Shown here piece after piece: positions 1 through 13,735 of a stretch of 64,000 bases of DNA (position 1 is its first letter; every line of letters begins with the position of its first letter). A program made the translations under genes and the position numbers. Under the pieces are notes generated by a model that was not told the origin of the DNA, did not search any database, and saw only the letters and a list, made by a program, of their open reading frames with translations. The stretch is from Opisthorchis felineus (Eukaryota > Platyhelminthes > Trematoda > Opisthorchiida > Opisthorchiidae): positions 361,615 to 425,614 of the forward strand of contig SJOL01005899.1 of the NCBI GenBank assembly GCA_004794785.1, read 5' to 3'.

Positions 1-3000
1 GGCTGTCGAAGAATTTTCAGCAACCTTATGAGTAGTGCATTACGTATTTACAAACTAGTTTATGTGTTCAGTTCGGGAGTCTTGCTAGCACAGTACATTA
101 TTATAGGTGACAAATGGAACTTTAAGGGCCTAGTCACTGACATCAGTACCTCCTTATAAAAACTAAGGAGGAAGTTGATGCCATTGGCCATAAACAGGTT
201 TACACAGGCCAGAACTGTAGTACAAACTAAAGAAGCAGTAATCTCTCAAACGCCAAAATTAACTCCAGTATTTTACAAATTATCTGCTGTCTGGTTGCAA
301 AGAAAAACAAGTCGGTTTTATTGGATAGTATAGTTTGGTAGCTAGTGTTCCGTCTACATGAACAAATCCTTCACGTCGGCATGTGTTTCGATTATCTTGC
401 CTAGGACCTAGAGCGACTCTAAAATCCCACTTTATTCAATATAAGTAACCAGGAATTTTTGACAAAAAGGCTAAAAGCTCAACCCTCTGAGCAATACAAA
501 TTTTCCTGAGGGACACGGTTTTTCGTATATAAGGGGACGGTACTGTATTGACTTTACATGTCTATGGTCAAACAGTGGTGGTATTCTGGTTGTGCGTGTG
601 TATGGGACCATATTTTGCAAGTATGTATTTTATATAACTTTGAGCAGTGATGCACTCTTCAAGTGCTAGAGACATATACACAGAAATTTAATCTTACTGG
701 CTTCAGTGTTTTGTCTTATTATTACCATTGTTTTATTGCTATTATTCCCTGGGGGGTCATGCTCCTACATGGATTATTCTAGGTGAGCGATCTCAGTTCA
801 GAGGGACTACCTACTGTCATTTTGGTACTCTGCTAAGGACTTTCCGTGAAAGGTTTGCATGGGCGTTAAAGCAGACCAAAGTGCATCTACTGTGTGCCGT
901 AATCGATTGTCTCAACCTAGGTTGTGATGCGCTTCCGCAGAGTACCGTCAGTGTGCCTTTTCACGTCACTGCTGATAGAACGACAAGAATGAATGGATGG
1001 CTATGTACGTCCCACTGAAACAGCGTTCACAAATGACCTAGAAGTTTAAAAATTTGGAATTGCAACGGAGAACATAAAGTCCCATTAATTTAGTTAGGAA
1101 ACCAAGTTCAGTTTACACAATACATTTAGCCCTCACGCTTGGCAACAAGTGAATTTTGCTTCACAGGAAATGTGTTCGGCTTCTTGCTATGTTAAACTTA
1201 CGGAAGCAGCAGAGTAATTTGAACTGGCCAGTCAAGTAAAATGTAATACGAACATGTTTCGGTGTGTATAAACATCCAAAATTTAAAAAATTCGAAAGGT
1301 CCGGCGTGATGGAGTTGCTAGAGACCTTTTGAGAAAAAGTCAGCTTGAGTACTCGATCGGATTCGCATGCAGCCTATTTCCCGTTCCTTCCAATAATGAA
1401 TAGTCTGGAGAAGTTCTAGGAAGGCATGAATACTTCAGGTGACCATACTTAGGTGCTCGTCCTAGCACCCACCTGTAATCTTCTGCTCTAGCTTCTCTCT
1501 GCGAAAGGGTAATCCAGAGCGGCTGAGAGAGAAATTGCTGTCAACGTCGCAGAGTCCGAAACCGTCCTCATCGATCCTACAGGCAACGATGCGAAGCAAA
1601 CCAGAATATATGGGAACCTTGTCTTGGTCTGCTAATAAACTCAGACGTTTAGCTATCTTTTCAGCTCTTTCGGTTGCAGCTCACAGTCATCTCAACGTAC
1701 GCTATCGGTATAGCCAGTACGAAGGTTCACCAGCCACTCCGTGGGAGTAACTGACGAGTGATGACGTCACCACGCTACCAAATAGGGGGGCTGCCATCTA
1801 TATCCTCAAGGCTTCCAACCCTTTGCACAGTTGGTGTGTGGCACCATGTTGGAAAATATTAACCATAAGTTGTGCAAAACTTCAAAGCACCACCTTTTCT
1901 TCTTGATTTTTGCACACTTAACTTTTGAATACACATAGAATTACGGGGACACCTCCCTTCAAATTCCACCATACACCAATGATTGCTCTTTTCAAACCGT
2001 CCATTATATCGAAGAGCCTGTTTCAACCATGTACAAGAAATGCCACTAAGCCCCGCATTTTTCTACAAACTTATGCCCCTACCCCTATGGGAAAGAGTCT
2101 ACTGATCAAATATCCAGTGCTATCTTTCTTGGGGCAGCACAAACTGCACATACTCTTCAGAAGTAAGCGGAAAACGATCTGGAATAGAATGTGACTTCAC
2201 CAATTTCGGCTACTTCGAATTTCCTCGTCTATTTACCCTGATTTCAATAAAATCAAGTCATCGGACCATATGCATCGTAAATTTTATTTCATCGATGATT
2301 CTGTTCTACTTGTCGTCCTGTAAATTATCACCTACCGAGTTGGCTTCGGAGTTAACAAGTTGACAATGAGGACTACAGAGTGATCGTGGGTCCCAAACAT
2401 AGGGACCTAACAGTACCTGTTTGAAATGCTGTCGGGAATGTCCCGGGCTTTTGGCAAGCCTATCTAGAGAGAATGCTCACAAAACTTCTCATCGGAATTT
2501 CCAGCTAACCTAATTCTGTTGCAAAGCATCCGTCATTTATTCTAGCGTCTCAGTCAGCAACAACGAGGATTCGGGAACTATCTCTTATCTGAGACCAAAT
2601 GAATTACGCTGCACATACAGACAGAAAACCACGAAGGTGAGCTCTACTCAACAGTGAAATGCTGCAGTTTTAGTTTTAGTCCATCTGCGATAGCTGAACA
2701 TTTGAACAACGTGCCTCTGAATGCGGTCCACGGACAGTTTGTTCTGGATCAATGAATGGGTTCTAATGGCACTTCTCATTCTTTCGCTTTCAAAGTGGTG
2801 TTTTGGGCGTTCTCTATGCATCAAGTTTAAAGTAATAGAACGATGCGTGAAAAGATGCGCTGCGTGATGAGTGACGGAAATTTGAATGTTCTAATCTGGA
2901 CGATGGCGGGAGTAATAAAGAAAAATGGGCGATTTGGCAGGGCTCTGCAAAAACCAGGTCTACGGACCTCCAGCAGGCGTAATTCAACATTTAGGATTGT

Positions 3001-6000
3001 CGAGTTACCTGACCGGATTCAGTGGAAATGTAACTGAAATTTCAACCCCAAACACATTCTTGTTCCTAAAGCTTTAATGAGAAATCTCCCAATAAAAGGT
3101 GAACAATTTTCCTTTGCAAATAGGTAAATGAGCTGCTATAGCAACAGTTCTTCGAGCCCTATTTCGCAGATAATTCATTGTCGGACGCCTACTGGATGAT
3201 ACTTTAGTCAAATACAAAGGTGCTTAGCAAGCGGATGAGGGTGCCACACCAAAATGTTACATTTTTTAACTTAAAGAGGGAAATACAAAACCTTCTTCTT
3301 CATGTGTGTTTCAAAACTTGTATCGCTTAATAGGAGGGTATATCGTAAACTTAGCGCTGCTTAATCCGTGCATTCTGATGACGACATTCCATGTGGTTCG
3401 ACCTTGGTCGGTGGCCTGTTTGTCAAGCTTGATGGTTGCCTTGTAAATGTCCCATCGCCTGGCTGTTGAAAGGTTGCCAATTAGAGGAAACATTTGGCAC
3501 GTGTGCAGGTAGGCTTCATTCGGCTACCTAAGGCCGGAGTAGAGTTGCTGCGTCTTTGAAATTTTTCCAGATAGACAACTATCCAGACGCGTTTATTGTT
3601 ACGCTAAAACAAACATCAAGTGCATTTTAAGCTAAAGGTAATTAGGCACAGTGTGGATGCAGCACCAAAGTGAAGCTTCCAACTATCTAACTTGATCTCG
3701 ATTTAAATAAAAACACAACCCGAATGCAAGTTGTGTTAGTTTGACTCTTTTAACCGCCTGAATTTGAGTCCTCACACATGATTGTCGAGCTGAAAGTACC
3801 GATCCAGGTAAAACAGAAGGCTACCCGGACCAACAGCCACAACCATGTATAATGAAACAACCCAAGAATTGTGCGTATATAATTTGGTTCTGTGATCTCT
3901 AACCTTTTTGCACCCCAAGATACTCGGATAAAATTATTGGACTGGTCCGAAAGGAAAAATGCAATATCGACGAAATAAGTCCCTTTGAAAATTACGTTTG
4001 TGTTAACAAGAGGCCATATTGAATCTCTCGTTTATGATATTCTTCAACTGAGGTTGATACACAGGTTTCGGTTGAAACGATGCTCGAGATATTGCAGTAT
4101 ATTTCCTTGGAAGGACACATTATTAATACGGTTGCTGAAGACTCTTAACCAAAGATCGGCTTCATCCTTTTTGGGGCTCATCAGGTAGGTGCAGTTGCCG
4201 AGTTTCCATTCACCTTCACCATCAGATTGCAAGTAAATAATGAACTGCATCTAATTTCAAATTATATTGGTGCTAACGATAAGCTCAACCGATTTCTTTT
4301 TTACGATTTTCTTGAAGTGCCTGAACGGTTAACCCTAAGAAGGACGAGACCTATAGTAGGTTATCAACAAACTTATGAGTGATATGCTGCGTCAAGAAAC
4401 TTGGCAGAAACGTGGCGAACAATCGAAGTCAAGTTAGGCTGTCCGCACAATCATGCAAGCCTCCTGCTTCCACGTCAGAGGTTGAAAACCAATAGCGATA
4501 CGACCCGAGAACAGGAAATTTTTACGTTTCTATCAAGACACTTAAGTTTTCTTACTGAAAGCCTTTTAGAATTTCTCTCGAAATGCCGTACGAAAAACGG
4601 CAAGGCACCTGAACATGAGATTTAAGTTTTCCGAGGTTGCGCATTTGGAATGCTCTTATGAAGCATGTGATGTGAGTAAAAGCACCAAAAAAGATGACTA
4701 ATATGCTCTACGGAATAAAAGAACGAAAATGTTTTACTGAAAATGGTGAGTGGTCTGTTCCTTGACCGCACCATGCTGTGTCAAAAATAAACGTCAGGCT
4801 TGCGGCATTTCCCGAGAAATTGAAGTAAAACCCAGCTTCCAGACATCTGGTCAGGATCACACCCTACCCATAAGATGTTTTCACGACATGCGCGTGAGAT
4901 TTCTGGTGTAACTGGTTCCTTTGCCTCAGCGTTCTGTGCTCATTCAAATACATTGAACATGCTTAATTCTTGTTCACTCAAACCTCCAGTGATAAACGCA
5001 GCTTGTGTACTGCCACTATTCCAATGGTCATTTCAAGCTTTCTCAGAACATGGAAAGTAATATCATTGCAGTGGATGTCTGTCCTTCATCGTGGAATGAC
5101 ACGCTACACCAGAACCAAGGTGAGGTATTTCACATGCCTAGTTGTCGGTCAGGTATACACAACTGTGTTTATTGTTTAAAGATTTAGGCGAAAAATTCCA
5201 GGTTTATTTTAGCATTTTCATGTGGTGACCCGACTAGACTGCCTCTTTATTGTTTGCTAATCAAGTGTTTGCTACTCTGCTGAGTCTGTCTTTCGCGATA
5301 TTTTTTGTCACTATGTTGCTACAAGTGGAACGCTATTCTACTGCAACAGTGTCGGGTTTATTTTTTAAGACCGCAAACAGATATCTTAGCATGCTTCAGA
5401 AAAACTGTATCGATAGTTTTAACAAACCTCCAATTCCCAGTGTTCGAGCAAATGTGATTGCTTTTTCAGGATTTGATTGGTATGACAAGCCCGGGTGGTC
5501 GATCAATCCGTCGTACCTCTGAAACCACACAATGTATGCAGTTTAAACCTAACCTGCTTGACCGAAGCGCATAAGCAAAAGTGGTAACAATCGATGCCTA
5601 TCTGAACCTATCAAGAGACAGAAATCAAGTTCGTGCAATAAGGTTAGGCCACAAAGTCGATCGATTTTATTGCTCACTAGTTGCTTGTCTCCGAATCACT
5701 CTGCTTTTCGCTGGTGAGTTGCAGCAATGTCAGAAATTTCGGGTTATTTTCTTATTAGGCTTTGTGACAAAAATATTCAAATGAGTCCATCAAGTATGCC
5801 ACTTAATAGTGCTCAATGAAACAGAATGGTAAACAATGAAACAAGATAATGGCAGCAAGCAAAATGTAAAAAAATCTTTGCTGATTAGGGAGAACAGAAT
5901 ATAGACCCAGAAGTTAGCAGAAGAAATTAAAAAAGATCAGGAATTGTTCAAGAGTTCATTTATTCTTATCGAGTTACCGTCGTTAGTGTGAGGCAAATAG

Positions 6001-9000
6001 GTGGACTTGCGAGGGATCTGATAACCTCTTTAGTATCCTGGGGACGCTCAAATGAACAACAGCCCCCTCCGGAGTGACTCTTGATGGGACCGGTTAGAAT
6101 GGTTGCATAACGGGAAGAAATGGCTGTAGCCTGACATGCTCCGAGAAAGTAAATTTGCCCCAAAGTTTGTTGAAAATGTGCTTAGTTTTTTGGGTCTGTG
6201 AGTTGGAAAACTTGGTCCTCGAATATCATGTAAGCATTAAAATGGACAAATAAAATGGTTGCTGAAGTGGGACGTGCTACAAATGGTTTTACTATGTAGG
6301 TTGCGTAAAACAAGCCTGTTCTCACAGCCTGTTTTGCTAAGGAGTAACATATACAGATATCATAGTTCAAAGTAACGACATAGCCGGTCGTCTGTCAAAG
6401 CACACTTTGGCTGACATACCACCTAAGCAAGCGCAAACGATCACACGGAATTTCAGGGATCCATCTCCGTTCAGCATTGTGGAATTGAACTCAGTGGTTG
6501 TTCGTTATCTTTATGTCCATTATATTCACCGCGGTCGTTTGTAACGTCACTGTTTCCGGGACCTGATTTTTAGTGAGTGATCAGACCTGCAAGGCCTGCA
6601 AGATATAGAATGTCTTAGAATCGGAACAAATTTTCCAGTGACTACCATACTGTATTATTATTAATCATTATATTAGTAATTATATACCGCGTTACTAGAC
6701 TGCATCCTGAAGCAAACAGTTATCATGGAGCCACTTGTGAAATGTCTGGCAAAAAACGAGTGGATCTGATGCTGGGACATGTCCCACGTTTGGCACAAAA
6801 GTCCTTCTGGGGAAAGTCAGTTAGCTGACCGTTCCAGTTCAAGTAAGACAGAAAACCGACCAACATAATTCTCTCCAACTAGCCGTCCAAATCAACTATA
6901 TGCCGCACAGTAACCCAGATTCACCACTGATTTATTCTGCTTTCTGAAATAGAATTCTCGTTGACAGGTCCTTCTCTTGGTTTTCCGTCCTGAAGCTCGT
7001 CTGCTTAGTGCAAAGATACCTGTGTCAAAAGAGGGAATGCTATCAAGAGATAAATCCATCAGCACTATATCAAAACTTTCTAGAACGATTATTTGTCGGT
7101 CGTCTAAGAAATTTTTCACTTGTCCAGGCCACTTGATGTTTTCACTAAGTTACAGAACAGAAGATTATTTACTCTGATTCTTCAACTTCGGTAAATGTCA
7201 CAACAGCATAAAATTATTGAGTTTCCAAGCGACACTTTGATGAAAAATTTACTCCGTTTGTGATGCAAACCGGCTGAGAAACGAACCTCGGGTTCACAAG
7301 TACACATAGAACTGTAATGGTCACCTGATAGTTTTAAGTAAATTAAAATAAGCGGCGCAAACCGACAAGCACAGTAAAATTAAGTTTCGCAAAAGAAACC
7401 GAGTTGAGGTGAGTTGTGACAATGAACAGCTGCTGCTGAAATTTAACCTGATGTTAACTGCTCACGACACAATGGTACTATCTAAGTGGACGCGGCAAGG
7501 TCTCAGGTGCCGGCGTTTTATGTCACGAAGGACCTTGTTGTAATAACGGTATTTTTCTCAGCTTAGATCTCGGTCTGAAACTCCCAAGCTTGTGTTTCCG
7601 TCAAAACAATCACTAAAAGTGCACAAAGTGTATTAACGCCGAAACCCAGGTCAGAAACACTTGTACAGCGCGTTGTGTATAAAGTGTATGCGGCGACAAC
7701 ATTATAAAAATTCTGACGCCTTCTGGGTGCGGCATTGGCAACCGGCATTCGGCGGATACTGTGTCATGATTTACTGTTGGGTCCACACTTTCGGCCAATC
7801 AGAGCGCACCTCGATGCTGGACCGGCAGATGGCCCGATCTTCTGGCTAATCGATTCCGGGGTAGGCTTCCTGAACATAGCAGTGCCTAACTGTGAGAAGT
7901 AAAGCGGTATCGGTGCGGAATTCCACCTAACACTTGTGTACAAAGGCTGGCTTCTGCTTCATCGTTTAAATGTGTGAGCCGTGCTCTCTCACAGTGAAAC
8001 CCTTGGCAGGACTGAAAGTCATTGTGGTCTACTTGAGTACGTGGATTGTGAATGGTTGTAAAATCCAATGGATTCAAAATTCTCCTGCGCACTTTGAGAC
8101 AGGAAAGGTGAGGTACTCGCAGAAACACTGCTTGCACTTGTGAGACTCCGTTTAAAGATAGAATTCCCTCCGAGAGCAGGCGGTTCCCCTGAAGAAGCCA
8201 TATACAACTTCCTACGCGATGGCTTATCTTGGGTTCATTACGGAATAAATTAACTGAGATGAGTTGCCGAAGCAATTCAGTCTGATTTATGCAGAGTGAG
8301 TGAGGCCAGAATGGACCGCAAAATACACTCATGCCAGGCTGCAATTTTTGGTGTTTTTACGTAAGCTTGTTTAAGGTATGGTCCTATTATTTCATGATTT
8401 CTTCTCGCTCGGTAGTGAGCACTGCAGGCATGTAACTTTACTCAAGGCGGTAAAGGAAATTAGAATGAGTTCGCTTTATGAAAACTTGAACCAAAATTCC
8501 GGTGGGAAGGAATGGATGAAAGAAATTATGCAATCTTAAACCAGGAATTCAGACTACAAAAAGCAGCGAAAACAACGGCTTCTCAGTGTTACTTAGTATA
8601 TGTCCGGACAGGTGAATTGACGAAGGAACAGTATTACACACGGGCCAACGGCTACCGAGTGGCTCAACCAGCAAATATGGTTTGTCAGGGGTTGATTGAT
8701 CTGCAGAGAGTGAATCTTAATTTGAATTCAGGGTACCTCATTAACTTCATGCTATTCGAGTGACACGTGGCTGAAGACTTGGTGCTTGAAAGGGAGAGAG
8801 TCAACGGGGATGATACAAGTTGAACACAATCTGCTGAGTTGTTCATCCGCTGGCAAATGTTGACCTCCGTCAAGACCTGTTTCGTTCGGCTTATTATATG
8901 AACCTTTGCTTGCTGGCTAAGCATCATGCTATTTCATCGACCAAAACGACGGTTGACGTGAGAAACTCCACGGCTTATGTTTTTGTTGCGAGAAGGGCAA

Positions 9001-9117
9001 CGAACACTGAGAATGTTGCCAGGGCAACCTCGAAGAAATACCAGCTAAGTTTGATAATGACTTTAGTGGGCTTGCCAGTAAAAACAACTAAGCCCATCTA
9101 TCGAACATCATCTTGAA
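1..9117. other. No recognisable gene; short reading frames only
   Basis: Both strands carry only short open frames, nearly all under 100 codons, and none shows a protein family I recognise. A hydrophobic 90-codon plus-strand frame at 5,250-5,522 could be a membrane exon, but I saw no convincing splice sites around it. The stretch reads as intergenic or intronic DNA with old repeats. Confidence 0.5.
7886..8344 (-). other. Unrecognised 152-codon open frame
   Basis: This minus-strand frame stays open for 152 codons, longer than its neighbours. The translation has many His, Cys and Arg residues but no ordered zinc-finger spacing and no hydrophobic segment. It may be a piece of an old mobile element or a host exon; nothing seen here decides between them. 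I do not recognise a family. Confidence 0.2.
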
Positions 9118-9890
9118 TAGCATGACATCAGTGTTCAACAATGACGCTTCACTGCCGTACAACCACGATTTATTTGAAAGCCTTATTGTCAAGAAAAGAA
9201 TGAAGGTGAACAGGGAAGAAACTTATTGCTAGCTTACTACAATCATTCCGAGGTGCTCCAGACCTCCAGACATATATTCAGGCAATCTGGATAGAAACTG
9301 ACAACAAGAGTGCCACTGACATCGATTGGCAGCCATACCTTGCAGCGTCTACAACCAAGTGCAGTGGGGATCACGTGGTTTCCATCCTTGTAGGCGGGTA
9401 GCATCGACAGCACCCAAACGTTTCGTAAGCTCTTTCAAACCCCTCTGCCAGGTCAAGGGTTGGCCACCTCTCTGCTTCTGCCACTCTGAATTGGGCATGG
9501 AAAACAGCACTCTCTTCGGCAAACTATGGTCCAACATACACAATACATTGCCTAAAAAACTCAGCTTCTGGTGTTGGACACATTCTTCAATGGAAGTTCC
9601 TGTTGCACAACCGAAAACTCCCTTTCGAAATGCCTCGTTAGGGAATTTCTGACGCCAACTCACACCAGCTGTGGTCCTAAGACAACGATTGCCGAACATC
9701 TGAAGACGTATCAGTTACGCTGCTCGAACAGGCCAAGTCTCAGCCAGATAACAAAACAGCCCGCACTGTAGCCTGATACACACGTTCCTTGAGACTCAGG
9801 GACGGACACCGCTTTGTGTTCGAAAGTTTTTGGAGAGCTCTCCGCACACTATCACACTCTCGTAAGTGAACGAGGTAGGAATAATTTGGC
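9118..9890 (-). mobile_element. 5'-truncated RTE-like LINE, 3' part of the RT ORF plus 3' UTR
   Basis: On the minus strand this holds the C-terminal end of a non-LTR retrotransposon polyprotein. Recognisable phrases are ETWPVRAA (after which a stop interrupts), NRCLRTTAGVSW, VFGCATGTSIEECVQHQK, LPKRVLFSMPNSEW and GGQPLTWQRGLKELTKRLGA, followed by WKPRDPHCTWLETLQDMAANR. The last part, 9,349-9,699, is one open frame of 116 codons. The 3' UTR runs to about 9,118 and ends with a block (GTACGGCAGTGAAGC and following) shared with the copies ending near 50,860 and 52,765. The RTE assignment rests on the general C-terminal pattern, so the clade is less certain than the LINE call. Stops make this a dead copy. 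Confidence 0.75.
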
Positions 9891-11660
9891 AGAGTTCAAT
9901 CTTGTGGATATCCTGAAGAGATGAGTACTATCTTGCTAAAAATCGATAGGGAAAAATCTGGAAAACTGAATCTGCTAAACAGCTGAGTTTGGGTCAATAA
10001 AGTTCTCAGTTAGTGTTTTTGGTGTTTCATACTTCAACTCTGTGTGCCGTGTATGTTAGGACCAGAATGTTGATCAGAAAACCATCTGCTAATTCCCATT
10101 TGATGGGCGCTTTTTCATTCATGATGACTTCCGAAATATGTCAGAAAACTTTCCAGATGGCACAAAAATAGCCAATCTGAACGAGTGGCGTTTATTTGTG
10201 GTATTGTGTGTGGTATTGCGTTACCAAATCTAGAATTGCCATAATGTTGTGTACTGTTGTTTATTTTTCATAGCAGCATCAGTTTGTGTTGTCAGGGTAC
10301 TCAACAGCCACCGAAAAATGTTGGTTGCTGACCAACAACGGCAAATAGGACTCAGTACCACTCGATGTTTGACCAAAATATTCTGATACCATATGGTTGC
10401 ACGAAGGACATACCTGGAACATATTTTGCCCACCCGCACACCACGTGATAAGCAGCTGATTTTCACAAACAATAGCATTCAATGCGCATTCAAGTACATA
10501 GCCTTATGTCTACCTATCTTCAGTTGACATTTTGTGGCGGATAGCTCTGAACATATGACAAATACTGCGTAAATCACAATTTAGCCACCTTTTCTACTGA
10601 TCATGAAAGTCAAGTGCACTAATTCTAGGAGTAACGGTAAAGGTTGCGCTTTCTTCTCTTGGCGTCTTGGGTAGCTCTGTTTTTTATCGTAGTAGACGAA
10701 GCTTGAGTGGCCCGGAAATATGTTTCACGTTAATCTTTGACCTTCTAGGACCTTGTGTTTCCTGACCGTCTTCAGTGGGCACGCTTCTGGTGAAGAATAC
10801 CAACGCTCGGACGATCCTATCTGGCAGATAAGATATATAGATGTATTTATACAGGCCCTATGTTTGGGAAGGATAGCAAGGAAGCGTAGAGTATGCTGAG
10901 TCAGAGAGACGAAATGAGCCCTACAGTCGTGTGCTACAAGAAACGTAATTTGTATTTGCAGGTTCACTAGTGTGGCTAGCCGGTGGAATGCCCCCAGTGA
11001 ATTTGTAGCGTAATGTAGGAACATGAATTTTCATGTTGGTGAGCACACCAACGGTGAATGGTCTTTGTTCATTTTTTGGTGAATACAGCGAGAGGCAAGT
11101 CGCGTATGTGGTTGGCATAGTAATCTACTTGGCCGATTAGCTTCTAGATGATCTCATACTATTGGTAGGCATCATTCATTTGGTTGGGGACAGGAGAGCT
11201 CAGGGTGTAGAAAAACTGAGTGACGGGCGTGGACAAGAAAAGTATATGCTGGTTGTTGGTGGGGTATATCAGCTAGACACTTGAAGACGAGGCCGCAGCA
11301 GATTAATGCGATTACTGAAGTTGTTACTGTATATCAACCTGTGTATCCGATGCGGACTCAGAGAGTTCGGCGGACCAACCTGCAGATGCCAGTTTAGATC
11401 CATGCAACAAATACAAGCAGCACATCAAGCAGTGAGGCATTGATGGTTACTGCTGATTCTTTCTGCATTTCTCCTACACAATGTGAAACCCTGAGGCTAG
11501 TCGTTCTCGGATGAAATGGTATCTGGACTGTATATTTAAACGGTGACCAACTTCTCAGACTCTACGTGTCCTACGTGTTCGAGATCACCATCACAGGATT
11601 TTGCATCGAACAGCAAAATATAGTTGCCTGAACAACCACGCAGCAGCAAGTCTTATCCAC
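9891..11660. other. No recognisable gene
   Basis: Open frames on either strand are below 100 codons and match nothing I know. Beyond short A/T-rich stretches I see no structure until the ATAAATAAATAAA run that marks the tail of the SINE next to it. Confidence 0.5.
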
Positions 11661-11845
11661 TGGATAATAAATAAATAAAGATAACCGTTCAGCTGTAATA
11701 CCCTTTCAGCGCCTAGCTGCTATGCCACTCGAAGGAAGCACGAGGGTTGGGATACTGCCAGGTTGCCCAAGCCTAGACAGAGGAAGTCGGGAGACAGAGG
11801 TCGGGCTCGAACCACGGACCTTCCGCTGGATAACGTAATCTTTTG
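11661..11845 (-). repeat. tRNA-derived SINE, copy 1 (5' end decayed)
   Basis: This is the same family as the copies at 43.7, 55.6 and 61.9 kb, all in minus orientation. The conserved body includes, on the plus strand, CTAGCTGCTATGCCACTCGA, GATACTGCCAGGTTGCCCAA and GCCTAGACAG. The B-box region (GGCTCGAACC) is present, while the A-box end is eroded. The 3' tail on the minus strand is an ATTT-type repeat, seen on the plus strand as AATAAATAAATAAA. The sharp family likeness of four copies makes the repeat call firm. Confidence 0.8.
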
Positions 11846-13735
11846 TCAGCTGGACGTTCTAGACGTGATTCGAGGGTTGGACTGGGGAACAGAACAATAG
11901 CTTGTGTGGGCAGAGCTGAAAATCCAGCTTCGTAAGCCACACTATGCCAACTGCACCACAGTGTGCAGAAGAATGAAGTAAAGCGTCAAAAATTCCTGAA
12001 AATCGGGTTGTTATACCAGCTACCATTGGAATCCATTCTGGCAACCTTCAGTCAATCGGGCCTGCTGGCAGAATCGTTGCATAAATTGAAGCATCCAATG
12101 ACGTATTGGCAGTTACCCAGATCGGGCAGTTGCACCCAAGTCGTCGTGACTGGTTTTACGACAACAGCTGACATAAAACAGCTGGTGGCTCTAATCGCGC
12201 TATTCTCTAAAGGGGAAGGAAAGGGAAATTCTGACAACTACGGAGAGCGTCAGTCTGCTGAGCTGAGTGTCCAAGATCCTGGCACGAGTGCTTTCCGAGG
12301 AAATTCATGAAACTAATCGGAGGCCCACATGACAGAATACGAGAAAAGTTGATGACATACGGATCAATTTAGGATGGTTTCGAAATGTTCAGTGGCATAA
12401 ACTAGGATGCTTCCTCGCCTTCACTCTCTTTGTTCTCCACCTATTGTCCATGGTGGATGCGTCTTTCGTGAGAAACGATGATGCCGAGCAGTTTGAGTGC
12501 AGAGCTGATAGACGTCTGTTCGATTCTGCACATTTTGATACGAGAACTCTCATCCATCAGTTCAAGGTCCGCAATCCAATGTTTGCTTTGTGTGTTGTTC
12601 GCATGTGACAACCCGGAACACCAAATTGGGAATTATTCAACTGCTGCCTCGTAGTCCGACCTGAGCATTACAAGGAAAAAGGTTTTCGTTCTGAACCAGC
12701 CTGTGCCAAGTGGATCCCTCTACAGTCATCAAGACTGGAACGGAGCTTGTGGAATACCGCACGGACATCTGCAAGCTGGGAAGTAAATGGTCAACTGAGT
12801 TGACCTTCCACTATGGGCAAAGATCCCGTGTTATCAAGGCTAGTATTTTTTATACAAACTTCGAGAAGTTGGTGTGGAGTAACCGTATCCTCAATTCTAC
12901 GAGGCGGTGGTGTCCACTGAACTAAACGATTACCAAACACAGGGCATGCTGCAATGGAATTGGGGCTACATTCAACTGTCTATGGCGGATGAGACATGTT
13001 TTTTGTATGGATGGGAGCAGGACTTCGAAGCAGCTTCCATACGGTCAACTATGTACGAGGAAATGGAACCCGAAAAGACAAAGGCCTCGGCGGTAGTTGA
13101 TAAGTTGGCTGTTGGTCCGTTCGCTGAGCTTGGCAACCAACTTGCACGTGTTTCGTTAGAATTCGAAGAGACATCATCAGTCCCCCTGGTGTGGAATGTT
13201 CCTCTATTGTTGCCTGCGCATATACAGTTTTAAAAGCAGCTTCAAGCTTTAACCTGGTTGGCTATTCATGATCATGTCACTTGGTAACTGATGGTTCCAC
13301 TCGTGATCTATGTATCTTCAGGGTCTGCATTTCTTAAGTTTGATTGTTCCGCTGTATACTGAATTTGTTGCTCATTACTACCGGGTGTGATCCGTAGTAG
13401 GTGATTTATCGTAGTCTAACTTCCTGCTATCTGATTGGCCGAAAGTGTACATTACATTTCCAGTAACTTACTGTCTTTCTACTGATTGGCTTGGTCCCCA
13501 ATTGCAGTTTATCTTCATGAGCCTATGGACTCATTTGAATGTCTTCCCTCTTTGGAGCTCTAATTATTTTGCCCCGTTTGGTTCACGGATTTGGTAATTC
13601 TCAATGTGAGCTGAGGGTTCTGGTCCAATTAATCGGTCCTTTCAGTTTGGACGTTTTCTTGTGTTAGTTCTTGGATTCTTCTACGATTCCTTGTTCCACT
13701 CAGGGTTTGATGATTCTGGATTTCTTTTTTCCTCG
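11846..13735. other. No recognised gene; two unassigned open frames
   Basis: Plus-strand frames at 11,963-12,310 (115 codons) and 12,907-13,233 (108 codons, acidic in its middle) are open but match no family I recognise. They could be parts of old repeats, since the surrounding DNA is full of them. No splice-site context supports either as an exon. Confidence 0.4.
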